Below are positions 13,390 to 26,654 of a DNA stretch of 64,000 bases, piece after piece. How positions within the stretch are numbered: the first letter of the stretch is position 1; every line of letters starts with the position of its first letter. The notes below the pieces were generated by a model, which saw nothing but the letters and a program-made list of their open reading frames with translations, was not told the DNA's origin and ran no database searches. Location of the stretch: the NCBI GenBank assembly GCA_947568835.1, contig OX387607.1:20177277-20241276 (forward strand), in the 5' to 3' direction. This stretch comes from Protonemura montana (Eukaryota > Arthropoda > Insecta > Plecoptera > Nemouridae). Made by a program: the position numbers and the translations under genes.

Positions 13390-13762
13390 CTCTGCCTCGC
13401 TAGATTGGCGTCAGATACTTTGCCTTGCTAGACAGACGCTCCATACACTCTCGTTTTATTGCAAATCGCTTCAGACACTTTGCCTCGGTAATAACACGCA
13501 CAAGAAACTCTGCCTCGCTAGCAAGACGCTCCAGACACTCTGCCACGCTAGTCAGACGCTCCAGACACTCTGCCTCGCTAGCAAGACGCTCCAGAATTTC
13601 TGCTTAACTATCCAGACGCTCCAGACACTCTGCCATGCTAGCCAGACGCTGCAGACACTCTGCCTCACTAGCAAAAAGCTCCAGACACTCTGCATCGCTA
13701 CCCAGGCGCTCCAGACGCTTTGCTTTAATATTTTATGCTACGCTAGCCAGTGGCTCCAGACA
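13390..13762. repeat. L-T block without C (Lb, deleted T)
   Basis: Copy of 10589-10961 at offset 2,801. T at 13718-13762 lacks 15 bp. All four deleted T units lie in the first 14 kb, so the deletion probably arose once and was spread by duplication. Confidence 0.85.
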
Positions 13763-14813
13763 CTCTGCCACGCTAACTTGACGCTCTAGGCACTCTGCCT
13801 CGCTATTTAGTAGCTCCAGAAACTCTGCCTCGCTAGCCAGGCACTCCAGACACTCTGGCTTGCTACCAGGACGCTCCAGACACTCTGCCTTCCTAGCCAG
13901 CCGCTCCAGACACTCTGCCATGCTAGCCAGAGATTTCAGACACTCTGCTACGCTAGCTAGACGCTCCAGTCACTCTGCCACGCTAGCTAGAAGCTCCAGA
14001 CACTCTGCCTTGCTACTTAGACCCTTCAGACACTCTGCCTCGCTAGCCAGGCGCTCCAGACACTCTGCCTCGCTACCCAGACGCTCCAGACTATCTGCCA
14101 CGCTAGCCAGTGGCTCCAGAATATTTGCCACGCTAGCCAGAGGCTCCAGACACTCTGCCACGCTAGCTGGACGCTCCAGACACTCTGCATCGCTAACCAG
14201 GCGCTCCAGACACTCTGCCTCGCTATCCAGACGCTCCAGACACTCTGCCTCGCTACCCAGACGCTCCAGACACTCTGCCTCCCTAGCCAGCCGCTCCAGA
14301 CACTCTGCCATGCTAGCCAGAGATTTCAGACACTCTGCTACGCTAGCTAGACGCTCCAGACACTCTGCCACGCTAGCTAGACGCTCTAGACACTCTGCCT
14401 TGCTACCCAGACCCTCCAGACACTCTGCCCCGCTAGCCAGGCGCTCCAGACACTCTGCCTCGCTACCCAGACGCTCCAGACACTCTGCCTCGCTAGCCAG
14501 GCGCTCCAGACACTCTGCCTCGCTACCTAGACGCTTCAGACTATCTGCCACGCTAGCCAGTTGATCCAGACACTCTGCCACGCTAGCTAGACGCTCCAGG
14601 CACTCTGCCTCGCTACTAAGACGCTCCAGACACTCTGCCTCGCTAGCGAGGCATTCCAGACACTCTGGTTCGCTACTCAGACGCTCCAGACACTCTGCCA
14701 CGCTAGCTAGACGCTCCAGACACTCTGCCACGCTAGCCAGACGCTCCAGACACTCTGATTCGCTACCCAGACGTTCCAGACACTTTCCCTCGCTCCCCAG
14801 ACGCTCCAGACAC

Positions 14814-16132
14814 TCTGCTTTGCTAGCCAGCCGCTTTAGACACTCTGCCACGCTAGCCAAACGCTCCAGACACTTTGCTACGCTAGCCAGACGCTCCAGA
14901 CACTCTGATTCGCTACCCAGACGTTCCAGACACTTTGCCTTGCCACCCAGACGCTCCAGACACTCTGCCTCGCTAGCCAGGCGCTTCAGAAGCTCTGCCT
15001 CGCTAGCCAGGCGCTCCAGACACTCTGCCATGCTAGCCAGACGTTCCAGACACACTGCCTCGCTTGCCAGGCACTCAAAACACTCTGCCTCGCTACCCAG
15101 ACGCTCCAGACACTTTGCCTCGCTATCCAGACGCTCCAGAGACTCTGCCTCGCTAGCCAGGCGCTTCAGACACTCTGCCTCGCTAGCTAGACGCTCCAGA
15201 CACTCTGCCATGCTAGCCAGACGCTATAGACTATATGCCACGCTAGCCAGTGGCTCCAAACTATCTGCCACGCTAGCCAGAGGCTCCAGACACTCTGCCA
15301 TGCTAGCCAGACGCTTCAGACTTTCTGCCACGCTAGCCAAACGCTCCAGACACTCTGCCACGCTAGCCAGACGCTCCAGACACTCTGATTCGCTACCTAG
15401 ACGTTCCAGACACTTTGCCTTGCTACTGAGACGCTCCAGACTATCTGCCACGCTAGCCAGTGGCTCCAGATTATCTGCCACGCTAGCCAGAGGCTCCAGA
15501 CACTCTGCCACGCTAGCAAGACGCTCCAGACACTCTGCCTCGCTAGCCAGGCGCTCCAGACACTCTGCCTTGCTACCCAAAATCTCCAGACACTCTGCCT
15601 CGCTAGCCAGCCGCTCCAGACACTCTGCCATGCTAGCCAGAGATTTCAGACACTCTGCCTCGCTAGCCAGGCGCTCCAGACACTCTGCCTCGCTACCCAG
15701 ACGCTCTAGACACTCTGCCTCGCTAGCCAGCCGCTCCAGACACTCTGCCATGACAGCCAGACGTTTCAGACTTACTGCCACGCTAGCCAGAGGTTTCAGA
15801 CACTCTGCTACGCTAGCTAGACTCTCCAGACTCTCTGCCTTGCTAGCTAGATGCTCCAGACACTCTGCCTTGCTACCCAGACCCTCCAGACACTCTACCT
15901 CGCTAGCCAGGCGCTCCAGACACGCTGCCTCGCTACCCAGACGCTCCAGACTATCTGCCACGCTAGCCAGTGGCTCCAGATTATCTGCCACGCTAGCCAG
16001 AGGCTCCAGACACTCTGCTACGCTAGCTAGACGCTCCAGACACTCTGCCTCGCTAGCCAGGCGCTCCAGACACGCTGCCTCGCTACCCAGACGCTCCAGA
16101 CTCTCTGTCTTGCTAGCTAGTCGCTCTAGACA
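14814..16132. repeat. Monomer block before cassette 3
   Basis: Matches 7142-8460 at offset 7,672. It shares a private base (CTCCAAACTATC at about 15252) with the copy 6,086 bp downstream, as expected if the two derive from one recent duplication. Confidence 0.8.
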
Positions 16133-17240
16133 CTAAGCCTCGGTAAAAAGACACTCCAGACACTTTTCCCCGCTTGCCAGACTCTCCAGACAGTCTGCCT
16201 TAGAAGCAAGACACTCCAGACATTCTGCCTCACTTGCTAGACGCTCTAAACACTCTGTCTTAGAAGCAAGACGCTCCAGACACCCTGTCTCGCTTGCCAG
16301 ACGCTCCAAACACTCTGTCTTAGAAGCAAGACGCTCCAGACACCCTGTTTGGCATGCCTGACGCTCCAGATACTCTGCTTTGCTTGCCAGACGCTCCAGA
16401 CACTCTACCACGCTAGCCAGAAGCTACAGACACTCTACTTTGCTAGGAAGACGCTTTAGACACTCTACCTCGGTAATAAAACGCTCCAGAAACTCTGCCT
16501 CGCTTGCAAGACGCTCCAGACTATCTGCCTTCCTAGCCAGACTCTTCAGAAGCTCTGCTATGCTAGCAATTCGCTCCAGACACTTTGCCTCACTAGCAAG
16601 AAGCTCCAGGCACTCTGCTTTGCTTGCCAGACGCTCCAGACACTCATCCATGCTAGCCAGACGCTCCAGACACGCTGCCTCGCTAAAAAGACGCTTCAGA
16701 CACTCTGCCTCGCTAACAAGACGCTCTAGACACTCTGCTTTGCTAGCAAGACGTTTCAGACACTCTTCCTCGCTAGCTAGACGCCCCAGACACTCTGCCT
16801 TGGAAGTAAGATGCTCCAGACTATCTGCCACGCTAGCTAGACGCTCCAGACACTTTGCATTGGTAGTTAGATGCTCCAGACTATCTGCCACGCTAGCTAG
16901 ACGCTCCAGACACTCTGCCTCGCTACCCAGACGCTCCAGAAACTCTGCCTCGCTAGATTGGCGTCAGACACTTTGCCTTGCTAGACAGACGATCCATACA
17001 CTCTCGTTTTATTGCAAATCGCTTCAGACACTTTGCCTCGGTAATAACACGCTCAAAAAACTCTGCCTCGCTAGCAAGACGCTCCAGACACTCTGCTTAA
17101 CTATCCAGACGCTCCAGACACTCTGCCATGCTAGCCAGACGCTGCAGACACTCTGCCTCACTAGCAAAAAGCTCCAGACACTCTGCATCGCTACCCAGGC
17201 GCTCCAGACGCTTTGCTTTAATATTTTAATGCTTTAAACA
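16133..17240. repeat. C-L-T cassette 3
   Basis: C is at 16133, L at 16943-17060 (La), T at 17211-17240 (full); C to L is 810 bp. At 16361 and 16436 it has A and T, as in cassette 1, whereas cassettes 2 and 5 have C and G. Confidence 0.9.
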
Positions 17241-18770
17241 CTCTGCTACGCTAGCCAGTGGCTCCAGACACTCTGCCACGCTAGCTTGACGCTCTAGGCA
17301 CTCTGCCTCGCTATTTAGACGCTCCAGAAACTCTGCCTCGCTAGCCAGGCACCCTAGACACTCTGGCTCGCTACCAGGACGCTCCAGACACTCTGCCTTC
17401 CTAGCCAGCCGCTCCAGACACTCTGCCATGCTAGCCAGAGGTTTCAGACACTCTGCTACGCTAGCTAGACGCTCCAGACACTCTGCCACGCTAGCTAGAA
17501 GCTCCAGACACTCTGCCTTGCTACTTAGACCCTTCAGACACTCTGCCTCGCTAGCCAGGCGCTCCAGACACTCTGCCTCGCTACCCAGACGCTCCAGACT
17601 ATCTGCCACGCTAGCCAGTGGCTCCAGAATATTTGCCACGCTAGCCAGAGGCTCCAGACACTCTGCCACGCTAGCTAGACGCTCCAGACACTCTGCATCG
17701 CTAACCAGGCGCTCCAGACACTCTGCCTCGCTATCCAGACGCTCCAGACACTCTGCCTCGCTACCCAGACGCTCCAGACACTCTGCCTCCCTAGCCAGCC
17801 ACTCCAGACACTCTGCCATGCTAGCCAGAGATTTCAGACACTCTGCTACGCTAGCTAGACGCTCCAGACACTCTGCCACGCTAGCTAGACGCTCCAGACA
17901 CTCTGCCTTGCTACCCAGACCCTCCAGACACTCTGCCCCGCTAGCCAGGCGCTCCAGACACTCTGCCTCGCTACCCAGACGCTCCAGACACTCTGCCTCG
18001 CTAGCCAGGCGCTCCAGACACTCTGCCTCGCTACCTAGACGCTTCAGACTATCTGCCACGCTAGCCAGTTGCTCCAGACACTCTGCCACGCTAGCTAGAC
18101 GCTCCAGGCACTCTGCCTCGCTACTAAGACGCTCCAGACACTCTGCCTCGCTAGCGAGGCATTAAAGCCACTCTGGTTCGCTACTCAGACGCTCCAGACA
18201 CTCTGCCACGCTAGCTAGACGCTCCAGACACTCTGCCACGCTAGCCAGACGCTCCAGACACTCTGATTCGCTACCCAGACGTTCCAGACACTTTCCCCCG
18301 CTCCCCAGACGCTCCAGACACTCTGCCTCGCTAGCCAGCCGCTTTAGACACTCTGCCTCGCTAGCTAGACGCTCCAGACACTCTACCATGCTAGCCAGAC
18401 GCTATAGACTATCCGCCACGCTAGCCATAGGCTCCAGACACTCTGCCACGCTAGCAAGACGCTCCAGACACTCAGCTACGCTCGCCGGACGCTCCAGACA
18501 CTCTGCCTCGCTATTCAGACGCTCCAGTTACTCTACCATGCTAGCTAGACTCTCCAGACACTCTGCCTCGCTAGCCAGGCGCTCCAGACACTCTGCCTCG
18601 CTACCCAGACGCCCCAGACACTCTGCTACGCTAGCTAGACGCTCCAGACACTCTGTCTTGCTACCCAGACGCTCCAGACACTCTGCTACGCTAGCTAGAC
18701 GCTCCAGACACTCTGTCTTGCTACCCAGACGCTCCAGACTCTCTGTCTTGCTAGCTAGTCGCTCTAGACA
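17241..18770. repeat. Monomer block with junction to a new unit order
   Basis: It matches 9569-10277 until about 17949, then 4431-4850 (offset 13,505) until about 18355. It then enters an order of monomers (GACTATCCGCC, CCATAGGCTCC, CTCGCCGGACG, CAGTTACTCTACC) not seen earlier in the window. This new order recurs at 24475, 26275, 33020 and, in altered form, 39050. Confidence 0.8.
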
Positions 18771-19518
18771 CTAAGCCTCGGTAAAAAGACACTCCAGACA
18801 CTTTTCCCCGCTTGCCAGACTCTCCAGACAGTCTGCCTTAGAAGCAAGATGCTCCAGACATTCTGCCTCACTTGCTAGACGCTCTAAACACTCTGTCTTA
18901 GAAGCAAGACGCTCCAGACACCCTGTCTCGCTTGCCAGACGCTCCAAACACTCTGTCTTAGAAGCAAGACGCTCCAGACACCCTGTTTGGCATGCCTGAC
19001 GCTCCAGGCACTCTGCTTTGCTTGCCAGACGCTCCAGACACTCATCCATGCTAGCCAGACGCTCCAGACACGCTGCCTCGCTAAAAAGACGCTTCAGACA
19101 CTCTGCCTCGCTAACAAGACGCTCTAGACACTCTGCTTTGCTAGCAAGACGTTTCAGACACTCTTCCTCGCTAGCTAGACGCCCCAGACACTCTGCCTTG
19201 GTAGTAAGATGCTCCAGACTATCTGCCACGCTAGCTAGACGCTCCAGACACTCTGCATTGGTAGTTAGATGCTCCAGACTATCTGCCACGCTAGCTAGAC
19301 GCTCCAGACACTCTGCCTTGGTAGTTAGATGCTCCAGACTATCTGACACGCTAGCTAGACGCTCCAGACACTCTGCCTCGCTACCCAGACGCTCCAGAAA
19401 CTCTGCATCGCTAGATTGGCGTCAGACACTTTGCCTTGCTAGACAGACGCTCCATACACTCTCGTTTTATTGCAAATCGCTTCAGACACTTTGCCTCGGT
19501 AATATCACGCTCAAGAAA
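18771..19518. repeat. C-L cassette 4 (short form, no T)
   Basis: C to L is 630 bp. Relative to cassette 1, eight monomers (240 bp) are missing between two identical CTCTGCTTTGCTTGCCAGAC units (compare 2868 and 3108), and two monomers (TTGGTAGTTAGATG type) are gained. L is 19401-19518, subfamily Lc (GGTAATATCACGCTCAAG). No T unit follows; the array continues CTCTGATTCGCTACCC. Confidence 0.88.
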
Positions 19519-22218
19519 CTCTGCCTCGCTAGCAAGACGCTCCAGACACTCTGCCACGCTAGTCAGACGCTCCAGACACTCTGCCTCGCTAGCAAGACGC
19601 TCCAGAATTTCTGCTTAACTATCCAGACGCTCCAGACACTCTGCCATGCTAGCCAGACGCTGCAGACACTCTGATTCGCTACCCAGACGCTCCAGACACT
19701 CTGCTACGCTAGCTAGACGCTCCAGACACTCTGTCTTGCTACCCAGGCGCTCCAGACACTCTGCCTCGCTACCTAGACGCTCCAGACACTCTGTCTTGCT
19801 ATCCAGACGCTCCAGACCCTCTGCTTTGCTAGCCAGGCGCTCCAGACACTCTGATTCGCTACCCAGACGCTCCAGACACTTTGCCTAGCTACTTAGACAC
19901 ACCAGACACTCTGCTTCGCTAGCTAGACGCTCCAGACACTCTGCCTTGCTACCCAGACCCTCCAGACACTCTGCCTTCCTAGCCGGGTTCTCCAGACACT
20001 CTGCCATGCTAGCCAGAGATTTCAGACACTCTGCTACGCTAGCTAGACGCTCCAGACACTCTGCCACGCTAGCTAGAAGCTCCAGACACTCTGCCTTGCT
20101 ACTTAGACCCTTCAGACACTCTGCCTCGCTAGCCAGGCGCTCCAGACACTCTGCCTCGCTACCCAGACGCTCCAGACTATCTGCCACGCTAGCCAGTGGC
20201 TCCAGAATATTTGCCACGCTAGCCAGAGGCTCCAGACACTCTGCCACGCTAGCTGGACGCTCCAGACACTCTGCATCGCTAACCAGGCGCTCCAGACACT
20301 CTGCCTCGCTATCCAGACGCTCCAGACACTCTGCCTCGCTACCCAGACGCTCCAGACACTCTGCCTCCCTAGCCAGCCGCTCCAGACACTCTGCCATGCT
20401 AGCCAGAGATTTCAGACACTCTGCTACGCTAGCTAGACGCTCCAGACACTCTGCCACGCTAGCTAGACGCTCTAGACACTCTGCCTTGCTACCCAGACCC
20501 TCCAGACACTCTGCCCCGCTAGCCAGGCGCTCCAGACACTCTGCCTCGCTACCCAGACGCTCCAGACACTCTGCCTCGCTAGCCAGGCGCTCCAGACACT
20601 CTGCCTCGCTACCTAGACGCTTCAGACTATCTGCCACGCTAGCCAGTTGATCCAGACACTCTGCCACGCTAGCTAGACGCTCCAGGCACTCTGCCTCGCT
20701 ACTAAGACGCTCCAGACACTCTGCCTCGCTAGCGAGGCATTCCAGACACTCTGGTTCGCTACTCAGACGCTCCAGACACTCTGCCACGCTAGCTAGACGC
20801 TCCAGACACTCTGCCACGCTAGCCAGACGCTCCAGACACTCTGATTCGCTACCCAGACGTTCCAGACACTTTCCCTCGCTCCCCAGACGCTCCAGACACT
20901 CTGCTTTGCTAGCCAGCCGCTTTAGACACTCTGCCACGCTAGCCAAACGCTCCAGACACTTTGCTACGCTAGCCAGACGCTCCAGACACTCTGATTCGCT
21001 ACCCAGACGTTCCAGACACTTTGCCTTGCCACCCAGACGCTCCAGACACTCTGCCTCGCTAGCCAGGCGCTTCAGAAGCTCTGCCTCGCTAGCCAGGCGC
21101 TCCAGACACTCTGCCATGCTAGCCAGACGTTCCAGACACACTGCCTCGCTTGCCAGGCACTCAAAACACTCTGCCTCGCTACCCAGACGCTCCAGACACT
21201 TTGCCTCGCTATCCAGACGCTCCAGAGACTCTGCCTCGCTAGCCAGGCGCTTCAGACACTCTGCCTCGCTAGCTAGACGCTCCAGACACTCTGCCATGCT
21301 AGCCAGACGCTATAGACTATATGCCACGCTAGCCAGTGGCTCCAAACTATCTGCCACGCTAGCCAGAGGCTCCAGACACTCTGCCATGCTAGCCAGACGC
21401 TTCAGACTTTCTGCCACGCTAGCCAAACGCTCCAGACACTCTGCCACGCTAGCCAGACGCTCCAGACACTCTGATTCGCTACCTAGACGTTCCAGACACT
21501 TTGCCTTGCTACTGAGACGCTCCAGACTATCTGCCACGCTAGCCAGTGGCTCCAGATTATCTGCCACGCTAGCCAGAGGCTCCAGACACTCTGCCACGCT
21601 AGCAAGACGCTCCAGACACTCTGCCTCGCTAGCCAGGCGCTCCAGACACTCTGCCTTGCTACCCAAAATCTCCAGACACTCTGCCTCGCTAGCCAGCCGC
21701 TCCAGACACTCTGCCATGCTAGCCAGAGATTTCAGACACTCTGCCTCGCTAGCCAGGCGCTCCAGACACTCTGCCTCGCTACCCAGACGCTCTAGACACT
21801 CTGCCTCGCTAGCCAGCCGCTCCAGACACTCTGCCATGACAGCCAGACGTTTCAGACTTACTGCCACGCTAGCCAGAGGTTTCAGACACTCTGCTACGCT
21901 AGCTAGACTCTCCAGACTCTCTGCCTTGCTAGCTAGATGCTCCAGACACTCTGCCTTGCTACCCAGACCCTCCAGACACTCTACCTCGCTAGCCAGGCGC
22001 TCCAGACACGCTGCCTCGCTACCCAGACGCTCCAGACTATCTGCCACGCTAGCCAGTGGCTCCAGATTATCTGCCACGCTAGCCAGAGGCTCCAGACACT
22101 CTGCTACGCTAGCTAGACGCTCCAGACACTCTGCCTCGCTAGCCAGGCGCTCCAGACACGCTGCCTCGCTACCCAGACGCTCCAGACTCTCTGTCTTGCT
22201 AGCTAGTCGCTCTAGACA
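19519..22218. repeat. Monomer block across the 6,086-bp junction
   Basis: Bases 19519-19989 are the end of the first copy. From 19990 the second copy begins and runs through sequence like 13904-16132. The AGCCGGGTTCTCC unit at about 19981 is a landmark that recurs at about 26067 and 32812, spaced 6,086 and 6,745 bp. Confidence 0.8.
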
Positions 22219-23326
22219 CTAAGCCTCGGTAAAAAGACACTCCAGACACTTTTCCCCGCTTGCCAGACTCTCCAGACAGTCTGCCTTAGAAGCAAGACAC
22301 TCCAGACATTCTGCCTCACTTGCTAGACGCTCTAAACACTCTGTCTTAGAAGCAAGACGCTCCAGACACCCTGTCTCGCTTGCCAGACGCTCCAAACACT
22401 CTGTCTTAGAAGCAAGACGCTCCAGACACCCTGTTTGGCATGCCTGCCGCTCCAGATACTCTGCTTTGCTTGCCAGACGCTCCAGACACTCTACCACGCT
22501 AGCCAGAAGCTACAGACACTCGACTTTGCTAGGAAGACGCTTTAGACACTCTACCTCGGTAATAAAACGCTCCAGAAACTCTGCCTCGCTTGCAAGACGC
22601 TCCAGACTATCTGCCTTCCTAGCCAGACTCTTCAGAAGCTCTGCTATGCTAGCAATTCGCTCCAGACACTTTGCCTCACTAGCAAGAAGCTCCAGGCACT
22701 CTGCTTTGCTTGCCAGACGCTCCAGACACTCATCCATGCTAGCCAGACGCTCCAGACACGCTGCCTCGCTAAAAAGACGCTTCAGACACTCTGCCTCGCT
22801 AACAAGACGCTCTAGACACTCTGCTTTGCTAGCAAGACGTTTCAGACACTCTTCCTCGCTAGCTAGACGCCCCAGACACTCTGCCTTGGAAGTAAGATGC
22901 TCCAGACTATCTGCCACGCTAGCTAGACGCTCCAGACACTTTGCATTGGTAGTTAGATGCTCCAGACTATCTGCCACGCTAGCTAGACGCTCCAGACACT
23001 CTGCCTCGCTACCCAGACGCTCCAGAAACTCTGCCTCGCTAGATTGGCGTCAGACACTTTGCCTTGCTAGACAGACGATCCATACACTCTCGTTTTATTG
23101 CAAATCGCTTCAGACACTTTGCCTCGGTAATAACACGCTCAAAAAACTCTGCCTCGCTAGCAAGACGCTCCAGACACTCTGCTTAACTATCCAGACGCTC
23201 CAGACACTCTGCCATGCTAGCCAGACGCTGCAGACACTCTGCCTCACTAGCAAAAAGCTCCAGACACTCTGCATCGCTACCCAGGCGCTCCAGACGCTTT
23301 GCTTTAATATTTTAATGCTTTAAACA
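22219..23326. repeat. C-L-T cassette 5
   Basis: C is at 22219, L at 23029-23146 (La), T at 23297-23326 (full); C to L is 810 bp. It shares C at 22447 and G at 22522 with cassette 2 (8689 and 8764). Confidence 0.9.
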
Positions 23327-24856
23327 CTCTGCTACGCTAGCCAGTGGCTCCAGACACTCTGCCACGCTAGCTTGACGCTCTAGGCACTCTGCCTCGCTAT
23401 TTAGACGCTCCAGAAACTCTGCCTCGCTAGCCAGGCACCCTAGACACTCTGGCTCGCTACCAGGACGCTCCAGACACTCTGCCTTCCTAGCCAGCCGCTC
23501 CAGACACTCTGCCATGCTAGCCAGAGGTTTCAGACACTCTGCTACGCTAGCTAGACGCTCCAGACACTCTGCCACGCTAGCTAGAAGCTCCAGACACTCT
23601 GCCTTGCTACTTAGACCCTTCAGACACTCTGCCTCGCTAGCCAGGCGCTCCAGACACTCTGCCTCGCTACCCAGACGCTCCAGACTATCTGCCACGCTAG
23701 CCAGTGGCTCCAGAATATTTGCCACGCTAGCCAGAGGCTCCAGACACTCTGCCACGCTAGCTAGACGCTCCAGACACTCTGCATCGCTAACCAGGCGCTC
23801 CAGACACTCTGCCTCGCTATCCAGACGCTCCAGACACTCTGCCTCGCTACCCAGACGCTCCAGACACTCTGCCTCCCTAGCCAGCCACTCCAGACACTCT
23901 GCCATGCTAGCCAGAGATTTCAGACACTCTGCTACGCTAGCTAGACGCTCCAGACACTCTGCCACGCTAGCTAGACGCTCCAGACACTCTGCCTTGCTAC
24001 CCAGACCCTCCAGACACTCTGCCCCGCTAGCCAGGCGCTCCAGACACTCTGCCTCGCTACCCAGACGCTCCAGACACTCTGCCTCGCTAGCCAGGCGCTC
24101 CAGACACTCTGCCTCGCTACCTAGACGCTTCAGACTATCTGCCACGCTAGCCAGTTGCTCCAGACACTCTGCCACGCTAGCTAGACGCTCCAGGCACTCC
24201 GCCTCGCTACTAAGACGCTCCAGACACTCTGCCTCGCTAGCGAGGCATTCCAGCCACTCTGGTTCGCTACTCAGACGCTCCAGACACTCTGCCACGCTAG
24301 CTAGACGCTCCAGACACTCTGCCACGCTAGCCAGACGCTCCAGACACTCTGATTCGCTACCCAGACGTTCCAGACACTTTCCCCCGCTCCCCAGACGCTC
24401 CAGACACTCTGCCTCGCTAGCCAGCCGCTTTAGACACTCTGCCTCGCTAGCTAGACGCTCCAGACACTCTACCATGCTAGCCAGACGCTATAGACTATCC
24501 GCCACGCTAGCCATAGGCTCCAGACACTCTGCCACGCTAGCAAGACGCTCCAGACACTCAGCTACGCTCGCCGGACGCTCCAGACACTCTGCCTCGCTAT
24601 TCAGACGCTCCAGTTACTCTACCATGCTAGCTAGACTCTCCAGACACTCTGCCTCGCTAGCCAGGCGCTCCAGACACTCTGCCTCGCTACCCAGACGCCC
24701 CAGACACTCTGCTACGCTAGCTAGACGCTCCAGACACTCTGTCTTGCTACCCAGACGCTCCAGACACTCTGCTACGCTAGCTAGACGCTCCAGACACTCT
24801 GTCTTGCTACCCAGACGCTCCAGACTCTCTGTCTTGCTAGCTAGTCGCTCTAGACA
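23327..24856. repeat. Monomer block, copy of 17241-18770
   Basis: Offset 6,086. It lacks the private stop-creating change at 18164, so here the plus-strand open frame runs on from 23514 to 24860. Confidence 0.8.
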
Positions 24857-25604
24857 CTAAGCCTCGGTAAAAAGACACTCCAGACACTTTTCCCCGCTTG
24901 CCAGACTCTCCAGACAGTCTGCCTTAGAAGCAAGATGCTCCAGACATTCTGCCTCACTTGCTAGACGCTCTAAACACTCTGTCTTAGAAGCAAGACGCTC
25001 CAGACACCCTGTCTCGCTTGCCAGACGCTCCAAACACTCTGTCTTAGAAGCAAGACGCTCCAGACACCCTGTTTGGCATGCCTGACGCTCCAGGCACTCT
25101 GCTTTGCTTGCCAGACGCTCCAGACACTCATCCATGCTAGCCAGACGCTCCAGACACGCTGCCTCGCTAAAAAGACGCTTCAGACACTCTGCCTCGCTAA
25201 CAAGACGCTCTAGACACTCTGCTTTGCTAGCAAGACGTTTCAGACACTCTTCCTCGCTAGCTAGACGCCCCAGACACTCTGCCTTGGTAGTAAGATGCTC
25301 CAGACTATCTGCCACGCTAGCTAGACGCTCCAGACACTCTGCATTGGTAGTTAGATGCTCCAGACTATCTGCCACGCTAGCTAGACGCTCCAGACACTCT
25401 GCCTTGGTAGTTAGATGCTCCAGACTATCTGACACGCTAGCTAGACGCTCCAGACACTCTGCCTCGCTACCCAGACGCTCCAGAAACTCTGCATCGCTAG
25501 ATTGGCGTCAGACACTTTGCCTTGCTAGACAGACGCTCCATACACTCTCGTTTTATTGCAAATCGCTTCAGACACTTTGCCTCGGTAATATCACGCTCAA
25601 GAAA
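24857..25604. repeat. C-L cassette 6 (short form, no T)
   Basis: Copy of cassette 4 at offset 6,086. L is 25487-25604, subfamily Lc; C to L is 630 bp. Confidence 0.88.
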
Positions 25605-26654
25605 CTCTGCCTCGCTAGCAAGACGCTCCAGACACTCTGCCACGCTAGTCAGACGCTCCAGACACTCTGCCTCGCTAGCAAGACGCTCCAGAATTTCTGC
25701 TTAACTATCCAGACGCTCCAGACACTCTGCCATGCTAGCCAGACGCTGCAGACACTCTGATTCGCTACCCAGACGCTCCAGACACTCTGCTACGCTAGCT
25801 AGACGCTCCAGACACTCTGTCTTGCTACCCAGGCGCTCCAGACACTCTGCCTCGCTACCTAGACGCTCCAGACACTCTGTCTTGCTATCCAGACGCTCCA
25901 GACCCTCTGCTTTGCTAGCCAGGCGCTCCAGACACTCTGATTCGCTACCCAGACGCTCCAGACACTTTGCCTAGCTACTTAGACACACCAGACACTCTGC
26001 TTCGCTAGCTAGACGCTCCAGACACTCTGCCTTGCTACCCAGACCCTCCAGACACTCTGCCTTCCTAGCCGGGTTCTCCAGACACTCTGACATGCTAGCC
26101 AGAGATTTCAGACACTCTGCTACGCTAGCTAGACGCTCCAGACACTCTGCCACGCTAGCAAGACGCTCCAGACACTCTGCCTCGCTACCCAGACGCTCAA
26201 GAGACTCTGCCTCGCAAGCCAGGCGCTTTAGACACTCTGCCTCGCTAGCTAGACGCTCCAGACACTCTACCATGCTAGCCAGACGCTATAGACTATCCGC
26301 CACGCTAGCCATAGGCTCCAGACACTCTGCCACGCTAGCAAGACGCTCCAGACACTCAGCTACGCTCGCCGGACGCTCCAGACACTCTGCCTCGCTATTC
26401 AGACGCTCCAGTTACTCTACCAAGCTAGCTAGACTCTCCAGACACTCTGCCTCGCTAGCCAGGCGCTCCAGACACTCTGCCTCGCTACCCAGACGCCCCA
26501 GACACTCTGCTACGCTAGCTAGACGCTCCAGACACTCTGTCTTGCTATCCAGACGCTCCAGACACTCTGCTACGCTAGCTAGACGCTCCAGACACTCTGT
26601 CTTGCTACCCAGACGCTCCAGACTCTCTTTCTTGCTAGCTAGTCGCTCTAGACA
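25605..26654. repeat. Monomer block leading to cassette 7
   Basis: Bases 25605-26075 copy 19519-19989. From about 26157 the order changes to units such as CTCAAGAGACTC and CTCGCAAGCCAGG, shared with about 32900 and, in part, 38950. It then matches 24483 onward at offset 1,798. Confidence 0.78.

Larger units (their letters stand above)
12013..14813. repeat. 2,801-bp tandem duplication, copy 2
   Basis: It follows copy 1 directly, with only scattered single-base changes, for example CGCAAGCC near 12380, CTAGTCAG near 13103 and CCAGTCACTC near 13970. At its right end the array continues as at 7141 (CTGCTTTGCTAGCC), not as at 12013, which fixes the duplication edge. Confidence 0.9.
13904..19989. 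repeat. 6,086-bp tandem duplication, copy 1
   Basis: Repeated directly by 19990-26075. It contains two L blocks, so 6,086 + 4 = 6,090 bp or 203 monomers. Its left edge follows AGCCAGCC, while copy 2 and the sequence after copy 2 both follow AGCCGGGTT, which places the junction between two related monomers. A private 2-bp change near 18164 (ATTAAAGCC, against ATTCCAGCC in the other copies) makes an antisense stop. Confidence 0.9.
19990..26075. repeat. 6,086-bp tandem duplication, copy 2
   Basis: Direct copy of 13904-19989 with few base changes, for example CACTCCGCC near 24197 against CACTCTGCC near 18111. Some of its bases (22447, 22522) agree with the more distant 8.7-kb copy rather than with copy 1. 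Confidence 0.9.
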
